A stretch of 64,000 bases of DNA from the NCBI RefSeq assembly GCF_001411555.2, contig NC_049908.1:29116724-29180723 (forward strand), given 5' to 3'. Below are positions 23,660 through 34,353 of the stretch, one piece after another. Every line of letters starts with the position of its first letter. The first letter of the stretch is position 1. The notes under the pieces were generated by a model. It did not search any database. It saw only the letters and a program-made list of their open reading frames with translations, and had not been told where the DNA came from. The translations under genes and the position numbers were made by a program. This DNA is from Juglans regia. Lineage: Eukaryota > Streptophyta > Magnoliopsida > Fagales > Juglandaceae.

Positions 23660-23838
23660 GCTCGTTTGTTTTCAGAAATTATATGAGATGAGATGAGTTG
23701 AGATTAAAATTAAAAAGTTGAATAAAATATTATTAGAGTATATTTTTAATATTATTTTTATTTTGAGATTTAAAAAAGTTAAATTATTTATTTTATTTTA
23801 TGTAAAAATTTAAAAAAATTATAATAATGAGATGAGAT
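23660..23838 (-). repeat. MITE family A copy
   Basis: Starts GCTCGTTTGTTTTCAG with the reversed core. It is inserted in the 5' flank of unit 1 and absent at the matching place in unit 2 (36240), so it arrived after the duplication. Confidence 0.6.
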
Positions 23839-23846
23839 TTTAAATA

Positions 23847-24748
23847 TTAGGAACCAATTAAAGAAGGAAAAAGCTTTTTGCCACTATATTAAGGAAGTGA
23901 TTTTAAATATATTGATATATTTTTTTATTTTTTAAAAATATTTAAATATATTAAAATAATATGAAAAAAAAAATGCTTGGACGGCATCAACGGTACATGC
24001 TAAGCGGCACAGTAGCCATACCCATTAAAGAATTACTTTCTCTTTTAAGTAAGGAACCTACTAAAGTAAATACTTGTCTTGGGCGAGCTTAAGAATGATC
24101 AAGGGTTGAATCTTACTTTTATGTCATTTATTCGTTTGTTCTTAGGCCACACTTCTATGGTGGATGGCCATGGCCTACCAAGGCAATAGCAGTGTTTTAG
24201 ACTCAAGAGACATGGAAGTTTCGGAATGTAGAGCCTAATAATCATGTGATCATATTGATCAATGCTTTAGTTGCCTTCGCTGATCATAGTATAGATATAG
24301 ATATCAGGGGTGGTGGCTCACCCATCTCTAACTTACTACAAATAGTTTGGCATGTACTATATTCTAATTAAAGTTAGTCTACATACAATTTTTAAATAGA
24401 AACTGCTCATTCAAGTCCATACAGTATATTTAAAAAAAATTAAAAATTACAATAATATCATTTTTAATACGATGTTTTCTCATTTTTACCCCATTCATCT
24501 ATAAGATTACACACACAATCTCTTACTCAAAACTGTAAATAGAATTTTTCTCCTAATTAAATTCGAATACAAAATATGAATTCACCCTAAATTAATCGTA
24601 GTAACCACTTTAAAGTTCATTCAACTCTCTAATTGCGCTGGATTCTAAGCTTTAACTCAAACCCCATTTGAGGTTAATAATTAATTTTGTCCACTTGTTA
24701 CAAAAGCCCCACTTCTTCATGGTTGCTTTCAGGTACTTTATTCTATTA
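23847..24748. other. 5' flank of DC1 unit 1, no gene
   Basis: About 23985-24370 is homologous to 36745-37330, and about 24550-24690 to 37360-37455. No coding sequence is seen. Confidence 0.5.
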
Positions 24749-25242
24749 GAGCATTCTCATTGGCTTGTTTAAAGTTAAAAGATGGTTAAAATTTAGATAA
24801 TCTGTGTCAAAAAGACCCCACATTGGATTGGGCATCTCTAAAACAATTTGAATTTCAGTTACAGTGCTTCACCAAATATAGCTAACTACAATTACTTCAT
24901 CAAACATTAAAATATTAGTGTCTCACTCCACGAAACAAATTAAATTAATTAGAATATAATTAACATTTAACTTTTAGAATATAGTTATTATTAACATTTA
25001 ATAATACTTTTTTAATATTAATTTACTTAGAATATAATTATTATTAACATTTAATTAGTAGAATTATAAAATGTCATAAAAATAAATTTAATTAATTAAT
25101 TAATAAAATAATAATATTTTATTATTATATAGAAAGTAAATAGTTAATTCAATAGAGATTGAATTTAAATGAAATAGATAAATATAAAAAAATATGATAT
25201 GGATTAAATTTTAAAAATATATCTAACCAACCGAGAATGCTC
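24749..25242 (+). mobile_element. non-autonomous Harbinger-like TIR element H2
   Basis: The left end GAGCATTCTCATTGGCTTG and the right end (reverse complement GAGCATTCTCGGTTGGTTAG) match the termini of H1. A TTA precedes the left end and TTTA follows the right end, compatible with a 3-bp TTA duplication with one added T. No ORF. Confidence 0.65.
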
Positions 25243-25700
25243 TTTATTAGTTTTAACATATCAAGCTTACATCTTTCCTTTCAGCTATCCATTTTCTTTC
25301 TCTTATGATCAGCCTGTAGTCTTGTTTTGTCTTTATTACTGTTGTTTTTGTCGCAGCAATCTATGTCGTGTCTTTTATTGCAGTGTGTCGACTGACACTT
25401 AATAATACTTATCATACTTTATCTATTAATTTAACAAAAGATGTAAGATATTTTAATTATTCCCGCTTAATTAATCCGTCATTAAGACCATTGAACCGAA
25501 GTCTCATTTTATTGGCTGGCTATCTCGAAGGTAGCATAGACCTTTGAAAATGTTTTGGATCTATTTTTAATCACATAAAAATGATATGAATATATTTCGT
25601 ACGTGATTTGATATGATATGTATCTAAAAAAATTTTGACATGACTTATTTATTTTTATTCTGATTCTGGTTCTGGTTCTGTTATGATGATATTAGTTTAT
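25243..25700. other. no feature seen
   Basis: AT-rich spacer without a supported gene, TIR or known repeat. Confidence 0.4.
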
Positions 25701-26460
25701 GTAACATAGTTGGTATCAACATGATATAATATGAGCGCATCACTTTAGAAACAAAATAGTCTTTTATGTGTTTTTTTTTTTGTGCACACTTGAGACTCCA
25801 ATAATAAATAAGAGAAAGTCTCACAATATGATACTACCTGGTTTGGCCACTAATGATAGCACAACCCAACCACGAGAGTTAAACATGATATATGATATGA
25901 TATGGTGATATGATATGATACAATACGATATGATATGATAAGAAGAAGATGTTTAGTTATGTTATGCCAAAGTATTTTTGAATATGAAAATGATCTTTGA
26001 ATATGAACGATTTGACAAGTCGCTCTGATTTTTCTGATAACACGTTTTGAGATGTGCATATGAAAATGAAATGTTTCGTTTCTGCATACCGAACTTTCTG
26101 AAAAGACTCATGTTTACATACTAGCATATGTTCTTTACTTATTGAGTTGTTGATAACTCACCCCCTTATGTCCACAATATTTTCAGATGTTTTAGAAGTT
26201 TCAACTGGAGATCAAGAATAGAAAGCATGGGTAAGACTATGTCAATATAGCAGATTAAGTACAAAGATGGTATTTTCGATTATTGGAGAGTTTATTTAGT
26301 AGTTTTGTTTTGCTTTGTCGATTTAATATTTTGAGAAGTTGACGTTTATTTTGAAATTTGGTGGTGTCTTTCTTTAATTATTGTGGTACTCGGTTTAAAA
26401 TAATGAGATATATGTGAAATTGAGAAATTGGAGTTTACACTTGTATTGTAAGATATGATT
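25700..26460 (+). repeat. degenerate dispersed repeat, copy 2
   Basis: Opposite-strand counterpart of 16450-17600. It has the GGTTTGGCCACTAATGATAG block, then TTGAGTTGTTGATAACTCAC, then an attattggagag-type block in the same order. It includes an irregular gatatgatat tract at 25887-25940. Unclassified. Confidence 0.4.
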
Positions 26461-26469
26461 TTAAGTGAA

Positions 26470-26775
26470 ATGCAATAACTCTCCAACCCCATACAAAGTA
26501 TAAATAATAACAAATTAAGAGGACCCAACATCTTACTGAATTTGGCTTCCAGCATGCATGTTTCAGCATATATACAAAGGCAGCCACCCCATTATTACAC
26601 AGAACATAAGAGAGACATGCAGAAATATTGAAAGGGGAAATAAATCATATACAAAATCATCATATGAGCAACATAAATCAGATTTTGGCTTCAGACGTTA
26701 AATGCGAGATCCCTGCCCAAGAATCCTTTTATCATGACTACGTGGCCACTCTATCAAAACACTTCAAGAGGACGA
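26470..26775 (-). repeat. orphan DC1 promoter segment
   Basis: About 26525-26700 resembles the 5' flank of both DC1 genes (catcttactgaatttggctt, gcatgtttcagcatatat, aatcagattttggcttcag), followed by the ccactctatcaaaacacttcaa motif also found at 36265. No DC1 coding sequence lies downstream on the minus strand. It is what remains of a third duplication unit. Confidence 0.6.
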
Positions 26776-27182
26776 GAGAAAAAAATAAATAAAAAAGTGC
26801 TTGTCAAGATGATGGATTCCTCTATGTATCTCTGCTTTGTCTTTGGCATTGCGTGTAACTTTTTCCAATGATTTTCCTTTCGCTGATTCCTTTTTCCAAT
26901 GATACCAGACCAGCCCAATATTAAGGGACCAACGAAAAAGAAAAAGAGAGAGAAAGAGAAAGAGGTGTCCTGTCGTGTACCTTGTGAGAAAAAGAAAAAT
27001 AAAAATAAGAGACAAAGTGGTTGGCGTGGCGGAATTATATAATTATTTAAAAAAAATAAAAATTATTATTAAAAAATTATTTTTTTTAAGTAGATTCTAA
27101 ATTTTATTTATTTTTTTCAAAATAATTACGTGGCGGTTACATAATTCACGGTTACAAATATCTTTTCTCTTTGAATAATAAG

Positions 27183-27373
27183 AGCTCATTTGGATACAGA
27201 AATCATTTAATCTCATCTGATTTCATCATTACAATTTTCTTAATTTTTTATACAAAATATAATATACTATTCAACTTTTTCAAATTCTAAAATAATAATA
27301 ATATTAAAAATAATAATTCTAACAATATTTTATTCAACTCATCTAAAATTATTTCATCTCACTATTCAAATGA
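27183..27373 (+). repeat. MITE family A copy (duplicated with unit 2)
   Basis: Starts GAGCTCATTTGGATACAG and ends CTCACTATTCAAATGAGAC, near-perfect inverted ends. Counterpart of 19781-19970. Confidence 0.65.
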
Positions 27374-27799
27374 GACATAGACTAGATGTGAATTCTATAA
27401 ATCGTAATGATATGATTTGTAAATAATAGTAAAATAATTTAAGTTAAGATGTTTTATTAGTTCTGTGAGATGAAAGATAAAAAATTGAATAAAAATATTA
27501 TAAAGTTAAAATATTATTATAACACAATTTTTTAATATTATTTTTATTTTGAAATTTTAAAAAAATAGTATTATTTTTTTGTTTTGTTTAAAATTTTAGG
27601 AAAGTTGTAATAACTAAATAATAATTAGATGAAAAAAAATTTAAAATTTAAAATTAAAAAATATTTATATTTAAGTGATGCTTTTAAAAAAAAAAAAAAC
27701 TAGAAAAACTTTTGATCTCACCTTCCAAAGAAACGATAATCAAAGGATGACTCTAACATTTATGCCTAGTTTGGGCGTCAAGGTATTCTCAAAAAATGA

Positions 27800-28113
27800 A
27801 ATTATTTGCAGTGCTATTTTATTTTTGCGACACTGAACTCTAGTCGCTAATAGGGCATTTTCCAACCATTGGAATATCTTTTGCATTGAAGTTATCATCC
27901 TTTAGAGTCGACAAATATCATCGCAAAAGAATTATTTGCATTGATATTTCATTTTTAAACAAAAAAAAAAACATTTTGGGACTCAGTATTATTGACCATC
28001 TTGCGTCGGTTTTTAAGCGACATTAAAAAATAATCTCAACGTTTTGTTGGGTTGTGACATTTTTAGATGACGCAAAAAGCTTCTTTTTTTTTTTTTTTTC
28101 TTTTGTAGTGATA
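27800..28113. repeat. repeat with GTAGTG end, copy 2
   Basis: Counterpart of 20385-20675 in unit 2; ends in a T run followed by TTTTGTAGTGA. Confidence 0.4.
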
Positions 28114-28916
28114 TAAAATGATGTCGTTCATTTTTCTTCTAGTCGTACAATTTGTTTTTTCAAGATCGCTAGGAAAACAATCAGATCATTTTTTCCTTTA
28201 ATTTTTAACGTGCATTTTTTTCAGACTTCAATAATAAAATTAAGTTTTCACTCTCCTCTATATATTAGCTAGGCATGTCGATGTCACCACTGATCTCTAG
28301 CTCCATCTAAAAAAGCAACAAAATCGCATTGTTTATATATAAATTAGGGATTAATTTTGTTTTCACTAAATTACAACTAATTAGCTTGGATCGTTATTTA
28401 AAAATAAAAAACCATCTTATATATTTGTGGGTGATCACATAATCAACAAAGAAACTAAAAAGAAAAAACAGTACTGTATCATGTGAACGCTATATATATA
28501 TATATATATATATATAATATGGATTTAATATTCGATTGTTAAATCAGAGTCAATATAAAAAAGATCGAAATGTCATTCTTTTTTAATAATTCTTAATTAA
28601 AAAAATAATATTATTTATCATCATGGCCATATCATTATCAATGGATGAATAATAAATTAGCTAAATAATATATATAGATAATAAATAATTACATCATGAG
28701 TAAATAATAAAAAATAATAATAAGAAGAATGATGAATAATAGTACTCCTCAAATCAGTTGATGACATGCAAGATATATATAAGTTGGATCAAAATATAGA
28801 AAAAATTGGCTGCACATTATCAAGAGAAGAGAAAGAAGTAATCGAAGCACGTCCATATATGGTAATGAATTCCCCCAAAAACTAACTAGGACAGTAAAAC
28901 TTGTGTGTTTGGATGT

Positions 28917-29076
28917 TAAAGTGAGTTGAGTTGAGTTGATAAAATATTATTAGAATATTATTTTTTAATATTATTATTATTTTAAGATTTGAAAAAGTTA
29001 AATTGTTTATTATATTTTATATTGAGATTTAAAAAAATTATAATGATAAATTGAGATGAGTTGAGATAAATTTGGT
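28917..29076 (-). repeat. MITE family A copy (unit 2 only)
   Basis: Starts GTTTGGATGTTAAAGTGAG and ends ATGAGTTGAGATAAATTTGG. It is absent from the matching part of unit 1 (about 21380), so it inserted after the duplication. Confidence 0.6.
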
Positions 29077-29460
29077 AACCAATCGTAATATATCAAGTAC
29101 AGCCGTAAGTAACATAATTCTATATTAATATAATATATAATTATGAGATCAACATGAAGACTGATACCGAGATCATCGTGAAAAGGTAATTAAAACACAA
29201 TAATTAAACAAATAAATACCAGTAGTACGTTTCAGCAAATAAACCATCCATGCATGAGAGCATCATGACGTACGATTGAATTAATGTCTAAAATCCATAT
29301 TGCAGTCTTTCAGCGCCTGATCATGAATAACCCCATGGAGGATTTTATTCACCCCAAGACGGAGTGTGGATGGCAGCAGCTGCTAGCTGCATGCATGCGT
29401 CCAATTTCAATCTGGTAGATGCTTGTGCGCAGCTATACATGTCATTTCTTCATTTTCCTC

Positions 29461-29762
29461 TAAAACAATACTCAAATGATGGAAACTGTGTTATCCTCCT
29501 GTCGAGAGGATTTATATATATATATATATATATATATAGCAATTTACAGATGTTGTAAGAATTACTAAACTTGTCTCCTAGAGTAATTACAGGAATTGAC
29601 ATAATTATAGAAAATACAACCATATAGCTATAATTACAATGAGTACATAAAAGGAAAGAAGAGAATGAATGCAATTCCTCATATCACGGACTAGAGGCGA
29701 GCTTGCTGTCATCTGTTGACTTACTCTTGCTATCATCTATTTTGGAAGGTATTTCCTTAATA
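29461..29762 (-). repeat. 3' LTR of Copia element
   Basis: 302 bp, from TAAAACAATACTC to TTTCCTTAATA on the plus strand. It differs from the 5' LTR mainly by microsatellite length and by lacking one 24-bp tandem repeat. The last codons of the pol frame read into it. Confidence 0.93.
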
Positions 29763-32700
29763 CGCCCCTGCAAGCTCATCGGGGAAGGCTGCACGTTGAG
29801 CTTGGACCGAAGATGGGAAAACCTTGTAGAGACTAAAGCTTTCGTGAGGCCGTCTGCCAATTTATCCTTGCTTGAGATAAAGCGAACATCCAATGATTTC
29901 TGTTGAACTCTTTCACGAACAAAGTGATAGTCGATTTTCACATGTTTTGTGCGTGCATGAAACACTGGGTTTGCTGTCAGATAAGTCGCCCCTATGTTAT
30001 CACACCAAAGAGTGGGGCGCTGGGAAAGAAAAATGCCAAGCTCACGTAGTAGAGATTGGAGCCATATAGATTCAGCCGTGGCATAAGCAACTGCTCGGTA
30101 CTCAGCTTCGGTGCTTGAGCGAGCCATAGTTGGCTGCTTTTTAGAGCTCCAGGAGATTAAATTGTCATAAAAAAATATGCAAAAACCTGAGGTTGATTTT
30201 CGATCGTCGGGGCAACCAGCCCAGTCGGCATCGGAGTAAATTGAGAGCTGTGTAGACATGCTAGGCCGAATGAGGAATCCAAAATTAATGGAAAACTTGA
30301 GATAGCGTAGTATCCTCTTTACTGCTGTCCAATGTTCATCAGTGGGTTTATGCATGAATTGGCACACTTTATTTACGACGAAGGAAATATCGGGCCATGT
30401 CAAAGATAAGTACTGCAAAGCTCCAACGATGATTTGGTAGTGAGAGGGATCAGAATATGGAGCACCCGAAAACAGTAATAGCTTCTGGGAGGAAGACATG
30501 GGTGAAGAGACAGGCTTGGCGTCAAGCATTTTTGTGCGGCTTAGGAGATTGTATATTTACTGACTTTGAGATAAAAGTAGTCCCTCTTTCAGGTGATGAG
30601 CTGCAACGCCCATGAAGAAGCTTAACACACCCAGGTCCTTGACAGCAAACTCACTGTCGAGAGCAGAGATCAATTTAGATATAGCTTGCGAGGTAGAGCC
30701 AGTGATGATTATATCATCAACGTATACTAGCACAAAGAGAGTAACCGAAGCTTGTCTAAATGTAAAGAGTGAAGTATCGAAGCTTGAGTTGACAAAGCCA
30801 AGTGATTGAAGGTGCTCTTGCAGGTGGTGATACCAAGCCCGTGGGGCTTGTTTCAAACCGTAAAGTGCTTTGTGCAATCGACATACATGATTTGGAAAGT
30901 TGGGATGAACATATCCAAGGGATTGATGCATATATACCTCCTCCAATAGATTCCCATGAAGAAATATGTTTTGTATGTCAATTTGATGTACTGGCCAGTG
31001 TTTGGAAACTGCAATGCTTAGAATAAGACGGATGGTTGTGGGCTTGACCACTGGACTGAATGTGTCGGCGAAGTTGATACCGGGTTGTTGGTGGTAGCCC
31101 TTGGCAAACAGTCGTGCTTTACAGCATTCGAGGGTGCCGTCGGCTTTGTGTTTGGATTTGAAAATCCACTTGGAGCCGACAATGTTCATGTTCGGGTGTG
31201 ATGGCACTAGAGACCAGGTGCCATTCTTCATGAGAGCTGTGAATTCCTCAGCCATTGCATTGCGCCACTCACTGTATTTGTTGGCTTCTGTATAATTCAT
31301 GGGAGAGTCAGGAACACCACCTGCAACAAAAAAGGACTGGGGAAGTGGGTTGCGAACTGTTCCATCAGTGAAGGTCTTCGGCTTCACGATTTGGTTCTGG
31401 GACCGTGTGGTCATTTGGTGTGAATGGAGTGCCGGAGGTTTTGCAGCAGCTGCAAGCTCTATTGACGGTTGGGTGGTGGACGTGTTTGAGGGAAAAGCAG
31501 GGGAAGGTGCAGACGAACTAGATACAAGGGAGTCATGTGAGGTGGGAGACGACGTGTGAGTGTGAAGAGTGGAAATGGACGATGTCGTTGTATTAATATG
31601 GGATGTATCGTTGGCAGGAGGAGAGGTTTCGTGGGAGGGTGAGTAGTTGTTGGTGATGGGGAGTGGAAATGGGAGAGTAACGATTGAGTTGTGCACGGGC
31701 TGGGTGTTAGGGGCCGTGTGTGAGGTGCTGGCAAAAGGAAAAGTGGTTTCATCGAATATAACATGTCGAGATATGAATATTTTGCCACTTGAAATGTCCA
31801 GGCACTTGTATCCACGATGCATGTTGCTGAGACCAATGAAAACACATCACCTTGAGCGAAAATCAAGTTTGTATTGGTTGAAGGGACGGGTATGGAAAAC
31901 AAGCACATCCGAAAATTTTAAGGAGTGAGAAATCGGGGGCTTGTTTATAGAGTTTTTCAAATGGTGAAATAGCAAGAGGAGTTGTTGGAAGACGATTTAT
32001 GAGATGCGTTACCATTAAAAAGGCATGATCCCAATGGACATGAGGAACACTGCCATGAGAGAGAAGAGAGAGACCTGTTTCAACGATGTGACGGTGTTTC
32101 CTCTCAACGGACCCGTTTTGTTGTGATGTGTGAGGACAGGTTACACGATGTCGAATGCCAATTTTGTCAAAGTATTTGTGGAGAGTGCGATATTCTCCTC
32201 CCCAATCTGTTTGTACTGCTTTTATTTTCCTTTCAAGTTGGCGTTCAACAAGTTTTTGGAAAGAATGAAATATTTGCATTACATCCGATTTGTTGGGTAT
32301 GGGAAAGAGCCATGCGAATTTACTAAAATGATCAACAAATGAGATATAATATTTATTTCCACTGGTTGACATAATAGGTGATGGACCCCAAACATCAGAG
32401 AAAATTAATTCAAGAGGATAATGGGAAATAGACTTGGAATCAAAAAATGGAAGACGATGACTCTTCCCTTGTTGACAAGCCGAACACACAATCGTTGTTT
32501 TATTTGATGAGATTGGTAGAGAAAACTTGGAGACGATTTGCCAAACGGTTTGATAAGATGGGTGACCTAGCCGACAATGCCAGACATCAAGAGGAGCACG
32601 TTGGGAGAGGAAGGATTGATGAGAATTTGTTGGTGTAGTTGGCGGTGAGAAAGAGTAGAGGCCGTCTTTAGTTTTGCCGTGCAGTAGAATTCTCCCCGTG

Positions 32701-33975
32701 GCTCCATCCTTCACCAAAAAACAAGATGGGTGAAACTCAATATAAACATTATTTTCACTCGTTAATTGACTCACAGATATCAAATTTTTTTTAATCTGTG
32801 GAACATGTAATAATTGAGATAAAGTGAAAGAGTGAGTTGGAGTAGATATAGTGGCAGAACCAATATTCTTTATAGGCAAACCTGCTCCATTGCTGACGTG
32901 AATCTGATCACTTCCATGGTATGGCTCCGAGTGTAAGTTGAGATTTTGTAAATTATTGGTGAGATGATTCGTTGAGCCAGTATAAGGGTACCAATTCGTG
33001 TCCGAAGTTGAGGAAGACGAGGTCATGTATGCTATCATGGTTGGAGGGGCACCTTGGTACGCATGATCGAAGCGGTAGTAGCATTGTATGGCAGTGTGAC
33101 CAGTTTTGCCACACACTTGGCAAGATGGTCTTGAGTTGGGTGTATTACTCGAGTGTGAGCTTCCTCGCCCACATCCACCACGACCTCTGCTTCGGGAGTT
33201 GGAAGTGTTGTAGGAGTGTTGAGGTTGTGATGAACGCTGGTTTTGTTGGGGTTTTCCACCCACGATGGCGTGGATCATTCCGATTGGCCATATTCACCGA
33301 ACTTACTGTGGCCTCAAGAGCAGATTGTTGTTGCTCTAGGCGTAACTCGAAACTGAGTAGATGGTTGAACATCTCTTCGGAAGTCATTTTGTCGACTTGA
33401 GTTGGAATGGAAGTCACAATGGCATCATATGATGTGTCAAGTCCTCCAAGAAGGTAGGCAGTGAACTCATGACTTTGTAGAGGCTGTCCAATAGCAGCAA
33501 GAGTGTCTGAGTATGAATTCATTTTCTAGAAATAGTCAGAGATGGACATATTTCCTTTCTTGGTGAGAGCCAAGAATTGGCAAGTCTGAATCGCTCGAGC
33601 CGAAGAGATGGAGGAGAACATTTTCTCAAGGGAAACCCATACTTCTCTAGAAGTTGAGAGACCTACCATCTGAGCTAAGATTCCCTCGGACAAAGAGGAA
33701 ACCAAGGTACTGAGAACAACCTGGTCTTGGTCATACCAGGAGTGGAATTTTGGGTTAGGAATTTCTTTGGGCGCAGAGGTGGAAGTGGTTGTATCGGGGT
33801 TGGGTATGATTGGTGGGGGTGCAGATATGGTTCCATCAAAATATCCAAACAAGCGCTGACCACGCAAGTAGGGAACGATTTGTGTTTTCCAAAGGAGATA
33901 GTTGTCTTTGGTGAGTTTGATTGTAACCAGGCTATGGACACTTGTAGGGATAGTAGGAGTATTGAGGGAGGCCAT
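29684..33975 (-). pseudogene. Copia gag-pol, broken
   Basis: Starts MASLNTPTIP at 33975 (gag). The zinc knuckle CQVCGKTGHTAIQC is near 33110. The protease region reads WYPYTGSTNH, where plant Copia normally has Asp in DSGA/DTGA, so the catalytic residue is lost. Integrase has an H-H-C-C motif (WHCRLGH ... CSACQQGK), then D, D and E in FSDVWGP, VQTDWGGEY and NGSVERKH. RT has YVDDIIITG and RNase H has DADWAGCPDDRKSTSGF. Breaks seen: a stop in gag near 33526, a frame change near 33265, a frame change plus a stop near 31820-31910, and a stop near 30540. Hence no polyprotein can be made from this copy. Confidence 0.92.
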
Positions 33976-34017
33976 GGGATCGAGCTGTGAAAAAAAAATG
34001 GACAGAGGTCACAATTT

Positions 34018-34031
34018 GGCTCTGATTACCA
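34018..34031 (-). other. tRNA-Met primer-binding site
   Basis: Complement reads TGGTAATCAGAGCC directly next to the 5' LTR. The common plant Copia site is TGGTATCAGAGC, so one extra A is present. Confidence 0.8.
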
Positions 34032-34353
34032 TAAAACAATACTCAAATGATGGAAACTGTGTTATCCACTTCTGTCGAGAGGATTTATTTATATATATAT
34101 ATATAGCAATTTACAGATGTTGTAAGAATTACCAAACTTGTGTCCTAGAGTAATTACAGGAATTGACATAATTATAGGAAAGACAACCATATAGCTATAA
34201 TTACAATGAGTACAAAAAAGAAAAGAAGAGAATGAATGCATTTCCTCGTATCACGGACTGGAGGCGAGCTTGCTGTCATCTGTTGACTTACTCTTGCTGT
34301 CATCTGTTGACTTACTCTTGTTGTCATCTGTTTTGGAAGGTGTTTCCTTAATA
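34032..34353 (-). repeat. 5' LTR of Copia element
   Basis: 322 bp. Contains a 24-bp tandem repeat (about 34270-34321, unit with ctgtcatctgttgac) that is single in the other LTR. It abuts DC1 codons and supplies the new C-terminus of that frame. Confidence 0.93.

Larger units (their letters stand above)
19781..24370 (-). repeat. DC1 duplication unit 1
   Basis: This block contains the DC1 gene, its 3' flank (19781-21740) and its 5' flank (23270-24370). It is repeated with high similarity at 27183-37460, where it is split by a Copia element. Shared landmarks are a family A MITE at the 3' end, the block near 20385-20664, an AT microsatellite, the cagcgcctgatcatgaataacc block, and the catgcagtatgtttcagcatatat promoter block. 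Confidence 0.8.
29461..34353 (-). mobile_element. Ty1/Copia LTR retrotransposon, decayed, inserted in DC1 copy 2
   Basis: 4893-bp element with LTRs 29461-29762 and 34032-34353 and a 5-bp target duplication TCCTC (29456-29460 and 34354-34358). The undisrupted target is seen in DC1 copy 1. A primer-binding site complementary to initiator-Met tRNA (TGGTAATCAGAGCC on the minus strand) abuts the 5' LTR, and a short GCAGGGGCG purine-rich tract precedes the 3' LTR. The order gag, protease, integrase, RT, RNase H is that of Copia. Coding frames carry stops and frameshifts, so it is not autonomous now. The LTRs are very similar, which implies a fairly recent insertion. Confidence 0.95.

Noticed and set aside
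25887..25940. gatatgatat-type tract as a satellite array
   Set aside because: Too short and irregular; part of the degenerate repeat at 25700-26460.
30612..33400. Plus-strand frames over the Copia element
   Set aside because: Antisense of gag-pol; no independent support.
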